Below the pieces are notes generated by a model that saw only the letters and a list, made by a program, of their open reading frames with translations, ran no database searches and was not told the DNA's origin. Source: Cupriavidus sp. BIS7 (GTDB taxonomy: Bacteria > Pseudomonadota > Gammaproteobacteria > Burkholderiales > Burkholderiaceae). From it: a DNA stretch of 64,000 bases. Both the position numbers and the translations under genes were made by a program. Positions 60,568-64,000 of this stretch are shown piece by piece (position 1 is the stretch's first letter; every line of letters begins with the position of its first letter). The stretch spans positions 1 to 64,000 of the forward strand of contig NZ_ALOU01000035.1 in the NCBI RefSeq assembly GCF_000292345.1, read 5' to 3'.

Positions 60568-61770
60568 TTACAGGATGTCGAACAGCGCGGCGGCACCCAT
60601 GCCGCCACCGATGCACATGGTCACCACGGCCTGCTTCACGCCGCGGCGCCGGCCTTCGATCAGCGCGTGCGCGGTCATGCGAGCGCCCGACATGCCGAAC
60701 GGATGACCGACCGAGATCGCGCCGCCGTTGACGTTCAGGCGCGCATCGGGAATGCCAAGCTGCTGCTGGCAATACAGCACCTGGCACGCAAACGCCTCGT
60801 TCAGCTCCCACAGGCCAACGTCGGCCACGGTCAAGCCATGGCGGGCCAGCAGCTTGGGCACGGCGAATACCGGACCAATGCCCATCTCGTCTGCCGCGCA
60901 GCCCGCTACCGCCATGCCACGGAAGCGGCCCAGCGGGCGCAGGCCGCGCTGGCGCGCCTCGTCGCCGCTCATCAGCATCACGGCCGCCGCGCCGTCCGAA
61001 AGCTGGGAGGCATTGCCAGCGGTGATGTGCTCGCCCTGGGAAATCACCTGCCCGCCGCTCCAGACCGGCTTCAGTGACGCCAGGCTTTCTCCGGTGGTGT
61101 CGGGCCGGTTGCATTCGTCTCGATCAAGCCGGACGGTCTCGTGGCCGGTCAGCACGCCAGCCTTGTCGAACAGCGCGCGCCGCGTTTCCAGCGGCACGAT
61201 CTCGTCGTCGAACGCGCCGCGACGCTGGGCGTCCGCCGTACGCTGCTGGCTGCGCCACGCATAGGCGTCCTGTTCCGCGCGGCTGATGCCGTAGCGGCGC
61301 GCCACCACCTCGGCGGTCTCGATCATCGCCATGTAGGCCGCCGGCTGCCGGGCCAGCACCGCTTCGGACTGCGCGCGATAGCTGTTCTTGTGCTTGTTCT
61401 GCGTGAGGGAAATGGATTCCACGCCGCCGGCCACGATGATGTCGGCCTCGCCGCACTGGATCGCGCGGGCACCTGCGGCAATGGTCATCAGGCCGGAGCC
61501 GCACATGCGGTCCATGGTCATGCCGGGCACACTGTCCGGCAGACCGGCCGCCACCGCGCACAGGCGGCCAAGGTTGTAGCCCTGGGTGCCCTGCTGCGCG
61601 GCCGCGCCAATCAGCACGTCCTCCACGGCGGCAGGGTCCACGCCCGCGCGCTCCACCACTGCGCGCACCACGTGGCCGCCCAGCACTGGCGCCTCTGTAT
61701 CGTTGAACGCTCCGCGGAAGGCCTTGCCGATCGGCGTACGCGCGACGGCAACGATGACTGCGTCTTTCAT
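60568..61770 (-). CDS. Acetyl-CoA acetyltransferase (thiolase), FadA family
   Basis: A 400-residue thiolase starting at ATG 61770 (42 bp inside the longest frame). Catalytic residues are the nucleophilic Cys in [15 protein letters not shown], the His in [18 protein letters not shown] and the second Cys in [13 protein letters not shown]. The [10 protein letters not shown] segment and length fit a degradative type I thiolase. In this operon it would release acetyl-CoA or propionyl-CoA from a ketoacyl-CoA of the side chain or of the rings (compare FadA5/FadA6 in actinobacterial steroid degradation). Confidence 0.9.
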   Translation of the reverse strand: MKDAVIVAVARTPIGKAFRGAFNDTEAPVLGGHVVRAVVERAGVDPAAVEDVLIGAAAQQGTQGYNLGRLCAVAAGLPDSVPGMTMDRMCGSGLMTIAAGARAIQCGEADIIVAGGVESISLTQNKHKNSYRAQSEAVLARQPAAYMAMIETAEVVARRYGISRAEQDAYAWRSQQRTADAQRRGAFDDEIVPLETRRALFDKAGVLTGHETVRLDRDECNRPDTTGESLASLKPVWSGGQVISQGEHITAGNASQLSDGAAAVMLMSGDEARQRGLRPLGRFRGMAVAGCAADEMGIGPVFAVPKLLARHGLTVADVGLWELNEAFACQVLYCQQQLGIPDARLNVNGGAISVGHPFGMSGARMTAHALIEGRRRGVKQAVVTMCIGGGMGAAALFDIL

Positions 61771-61783
61771 GCTCGATTCCCTC

Positions 61784-62239
61784 TTAGAAGTAGTAGCGGC
61801 TGATGGTTTCAACCACGCAGGCCGGTTTGTCCTCGCCCTCGATTTCCACCGTCATGCGCACCACCGACTGCACGCCCCCCGGCAACGTCTCGGCCCGCAC
61901 CAGTTCGCCCACGCCACGCACACGCGCGCCCACGCGCACCGGTGCCGGAAAGCGAACCTTGTCGCACCCGTAGTTGACCCCCCACTTCATGCCCTCCACC
62001 GTCACCAGCTCCGGCAGGAACTGGTTGACCAGCGCCAGCGTCAGGTAGCCATGGGCGATGCACGCGCCAAACGGGCCGTTGGCGGCGCGTTCCGGATCGA
62101 CGTGCAGCCACTGATGGTCGCCAGTGGCATCGGCAAACTGGTTGATCTGGACCTGCGTGATCCGCGTCCAGGCGCTCTCGCCAAGGCGTTGGCCGACGGC
62201 GTTGTGGATCTCATCGGCCGAACGGAAAATTCGCGGCAT
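61784..62239 (-). CDS. MaoC-like enoyl-CoA hydratase
   Basis: A 151-residue single-hotdog hydratase; start ATG 62239 behind GGAGGTGCAG. It contains [39 protein letters not shown] with the hydratase-2 Asp and His dyad (landmarks [15 protein letters not shown] and [10 protein letters not shown]). The reaction is (R)-specific hydration of enoyl-CoA. It precedes the thiolase by 13 bp and follows the SDR by 54 bp, consistent with a beta-oxidation series. Confidence 0.9.
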   Translation of the reverse strand: MPRIFRSADEIHNAVGQRLGESAWTRITQVQINQFADATGDHQWLHVDPERAANGPFGACIAHGYLTLALVNQFLPELVTVEGMKWGVNYGCDKVRFPAPVRVGARVRGVGELVRAETLPGGVQSVVRMTVEIEGEDKPACVVETISRYYF

Positions 62240-62293
62240 CTGCACCTCCAAAGTTGTCCTGCATACCTGCCGCGCGTCACCTGCCTTGCGCGC

Positions 62294-63106
62294 TCAGGCC
62301 CTCTGACTGCTTACCGGCAGCACTTCGCCCGTCATGTACGACGCGTAGTCGCTCGCCAGAAACACCATCACGTTGGCCACTTCCCACACCTCCGCGGCAC
62401 GCCCGAACGCCTCGCGCTCGCTCAACTGCCGCAGCAGGTCGGCCGGTGCCGACTTCTTCAGGAAGTCGTGCAGCGCGATGCTTGGCGCCACAGCGTTGAT
62501 GCGCACGCCGAACTCGGCGGCCTCCATCGCGCTGCAGCGCGTCAGCGCCATCACGCCAGCCTTGGCGGCCGCGTAATGGGACTGCTCCTTCTGCGCGCGC
62601 CAGCCAAGCACGGACGCGTTGTTGACGATGGCCCCGCGCCCGCGTGCCTGCATGTGCGGGAGCATGGCCCGCGTCATGCGGAAAGTGCCAGTGAGGGAAA
62701 TATCGATCACGCGCGACCACTCGGCATCGTCCATCTCGACTAGGCGCCGGGAGCCGCCAAGGCCGGCGTTGTTGATCAGTACGTCCGTGCCGTCCAGCGC
62801 TTCCTCTGCCGCCGCCACAAGTGCGCGCACCTGCTCTTCCTTCGAGACATCGCAGACCTGCCCGTGGATCGCCTGCAGCCCGGTCTCGTCGCGCAGGCGC
62901 GCCACCGCTTCTTCCAGCCGCTTCTGGTGGATGTCGGAAATCATCAGCGCGCGGCAGCCCTCCTCCGCGCAGCGGCGCGCAGCCGCAAAGCCGATGCCCG
63001 CGCCAGCGGCCGCCGTGATCAGCACGCTCTTGCCGGCCAGCAGTTGATGGCCGGGCACGTAGGCCGGCGGGTGGATCGTTTGGAAGCTTTCGGTTTGCAG
63101 GGTCAT
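62294..63106 (-). CDS. ipdF: SDR oxidoreductase closely resembling IpdF
   Basis: A 270-residue SDR. The cofactor motif is TAAAGAGIG rather than the usual TGxxxGIG. Catalytic residues are Ser165 (NNASVLGWRAQ), Tyr178 and Lys182 (QSHYAAAKAG). From memory, several segments match mycobacterial IpdF (Rv3559c): the TAAAGxGIG glycine loop, NNASVLGWRAQ, SHYAAAKAGVMALTRCSA, FGVRINAVAPSIA and the closing SYxTGEV. IpdF oxidises a hydroxy-CoA intermediate during degradation of steroid rings C/D. The gene overlaps the acyl-CoA dehydrogenase gene by 4 bp (ATGA). The similarity was not tested by alignment. Confidence 0.75.
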   Translation of the reverse strand: MTLQTESFQTIHPPAYVPGHQLLAGKSVLITAAAGAGIGFAAARRCAEEGCRALMISDIHQKRLEEAVARLRDETGLQAIHGQVCDVSKEEQVRALVAAAEEALDGTDVLINNAGLGGSRRLVEMDDAEWSRVIDISLTGTFRMTRAMLPHMQARGRGAIVNNASVLGWRAQKEQSHYAAAKAGVMALTRCSAMEAAEFGVRINAVAPSIALHDFLKKSAPADLLRQLSEREAFGRAAEVWEVANVMVFLASDYASYMTGEVLPVSSQRA

Positions 63107-64000
63107 GACTGTCCTCTTGCCTCGCGGGGCATGCCGAGCCCACGCTCGGCGATGATGTTGAGCTGGATTTCGTTGGTGCCGGCGTAGATCGTGTCGGCGC
63201 GGGAGAACAGCGCCATCTGCTGCAGGCGTGTGCGGCGCGTATCGCCGCCGTCGAGCACGTTGGCAAGCGGCCCCAGCACGTCCAGCGCAAGCTGTCCGAG
63301 GTCGCGATGCCAGTTGGACCAGTAGTACTTGTAGATCAGCGCCTCGCGCTGCAGTGCCGTGCCACCGTCATGGTCTGCCTGCGCCGAGCAGGCCAGCATG
63401 CGCAGCGCGTTGGCGCGCATCACGCGCAGACCGGCCCAGGCGCGTGCAATGCGATGACGCACCACCGCATCGCGGCTGGCGCCGTTGGCGCGCGCCGTCT
63501 CGGCCACCCACTCAAGCTCATGCGTGAACTGCATCTGCTGGCCCAGCGTGGAAATGCCGCGCTCGAAGCCGAGCAGCGCCATCGCAATGCGCCAGCCGTC
63601 GCCGGGCTCGCCGATCACATCGGCGGCTGCCGCACGCGCACCATCGAAGAACACCTCGTTGAATTCGGCGCCGCCGCCCATCTGCCGGATCGGGCGGATT
63701 TCGACGCCGGGCTGGTCCAGCGGCAGCATCAGGAAGATCAGGCCCTTGTTGCCGTGCGATCCCGGCTCGCTGCGCGCCAGCACGAAGGTCCAGTCCGAAT
63801 CATGCGCGAGCGACGTCCACACCTTCTGTCCGCTGACCAGCCAGTCACCGCTGGCCGCATCGCGCACGGCGCGCGTGCGCACATTGGCAAGATCCGATCC
63901 GGCGCCCGGCTCCGAGTAGCCCTGGCACCAGAACGTGGTGCCCGCGCGGATGCCCGGCAGCAGGCGCGCCTTCTGGTCGTCCGTGCCGAAGGCGATCAGC
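63103..64000 (-). CDS. Acyl-CoA dehydrogenase, partial (5' end beyond window)
   Basis: The reading frame stays open to the right edge, so only the C-terminal about 298 residues are present. FWCQGYSEPGAGSDLANV is the flavin/substrate-binding signature, followed by SGQKVWTSLAHDSDW, GFERGISTLGQQMQF and TIYAGTNEIQLNIIAERGLGMPR (landmarks). The family oxidises acyl-CoA at alpha-beta and passes electrons to ETF. It is adjacent to the IpdF-like SDR (4-bp overlap), an arrangement matching FadE30-ipdF of actinobacterial steroid loci. Which FadE type it is cannot be settled from this part. Confidence 0.88.
   Translation of the reverse strand, partial: LIAFGTDDQKARLLPGIRAGTTFWCQGYSEPGAGSDLANVRTRAVRDAASGDWLVSGQKVWTSLAHDSDWTFVLARSEPGSHGNKGLIFLMLPLDQPGVEIRPIRQMGGGAEFNEVFFDGARAAAADVIGEPGDGWRIAMALLGFERGISTLGQQMQFTHELEWVAETARANGASRDAVVRHRIARAWAGLRVMRANALRMLACSAQADHDGGTALQREALIYKYYWSNWHRDLGQLALDVLGPLANVLDGGDTRRTRLQQMALFSRADTIYAGTNEIQLNIIAERGLGMPREARGQS

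Noticed and set aside
56816-60706. A 1,296-codon plus-strand open frame
   Set aside because: It runs antisense through the OYE, MMPL and YCF48 genes. Its translation is rich in Arg, His, Gln and Ala and lacks any domain, whereas the minus-strand products have clear family motifs. It is a GC-bias shadow.
7840-64000. Prophage, integrative element or transposon
   Set aside because: No integrase, transposase, attachment-site duplication or tRNA was found, and base composition is even across the window. The region is mosaic but shows no boundaries.

Overview
The window looks like a chromosomal or chromid segment of a GC-rich betaproteobacterium of the Burkholderiaceae, most probably Cupriavidus or a close Ralstonia relative. 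The basis is very high third-position GC, orphan Bug-type solute receptors beside catabolic enzymes, class III CoA-transferases, IorAB-type molybdenum hydroxylase, Gram-negative porins and gene content that I recognise from that group. No species is claimed. No rRNA, tRNA, insertion sequence, phage or CRISPR array was seen. The segment is accessory-metabolism DNA with small independent modules rather than a single island.

Layout: (1) 0.3-3.4 kb, an operon of Bug receptor, CaiB-type CoA-transferase and a citryl-CoA-lyase-like protein, which together suggest uptake, CoA activation and cleavage of a citrate-like acid. (2) 3.6-6.3 kb, a HiPIP, a putative 2OG-Fe(II) oxygenase overlapping a DAHP synthase, and a small secreted protein. 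(3) 6.6-15.5 kb, a LysR regulator and FAD amine oxidase divergent from a second Bug receptor, UxaA/GarD-type dehydratase, aldehyde dehydrogenase, HpcH/HpaI aldolase and GlcD-type oxidase: probably a sugar-acid or hydroxy-acid pathway. (4) 15.7-20.9 kb, SDR, FetAB-like ABC pair, Lrp regulator with DMT exporter, CPA1 antiporter. (5) 21.3-24.5 kb, an ExeM/NucH-type extracellular nuclease with a GlyGly-CTERM-like tail, followed by its likely rhombosortase. (6) 24.4-29.9 kb, porin, MFS pump, and a five-haem cytochrome that joins an alcohol-dehydrogenase-type cytochrome subunit to a TsdA-like thiosulfate dehydrogenase module.

(7) 30-33 kb, an ECF41 (SigJ-like) sigma factor co-transcribed with an AhpD-like protein behind a near-perfect ECF41 promoter, then a tiny lipoprotein, a thioesterase and a VOC protein. 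(8) 32.9-37.6 kb, an outer-membrane protein with TlpA-like thioredoxin, a MASE1 histidine kinase/NarL-type regulator pair, and a small secreted repeat protein. (9) 37.8-43 kb, Ap4A phosphorylase, BamE-like lipoprotein, IorAB with a divergent TetR regulator and a 19-bp palindromic operator candidate. (10) 43-54 kb, mostly single genes: cupin, DUF2789, alpha/beta hydrolase, Lys-rich protein, ABM, DUF2252, LysE, SulP, SRPBCC, MFS and TAXI receptor. DUF2252 and SulP share a conserved 47-bp upstream element. (11) 54.6-64 kb, one long minus-strand operon with KshA-like Rieske oxygenase, OYE flavoprotein, MMPL transporter, YCF48-like protein, thiolase, MaoC hydratase, IpdF-like SDR and acyl-CoA dehydrogenase. 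This is best read as part of a steroid degradation locus that continues past the right edge.

A recurrent theme is short tandem repeats, often of exactly 12 bp, at gene ends or in intergenic DNA. All assignments come from reading the sequence and from remembered family features; no database search was run.
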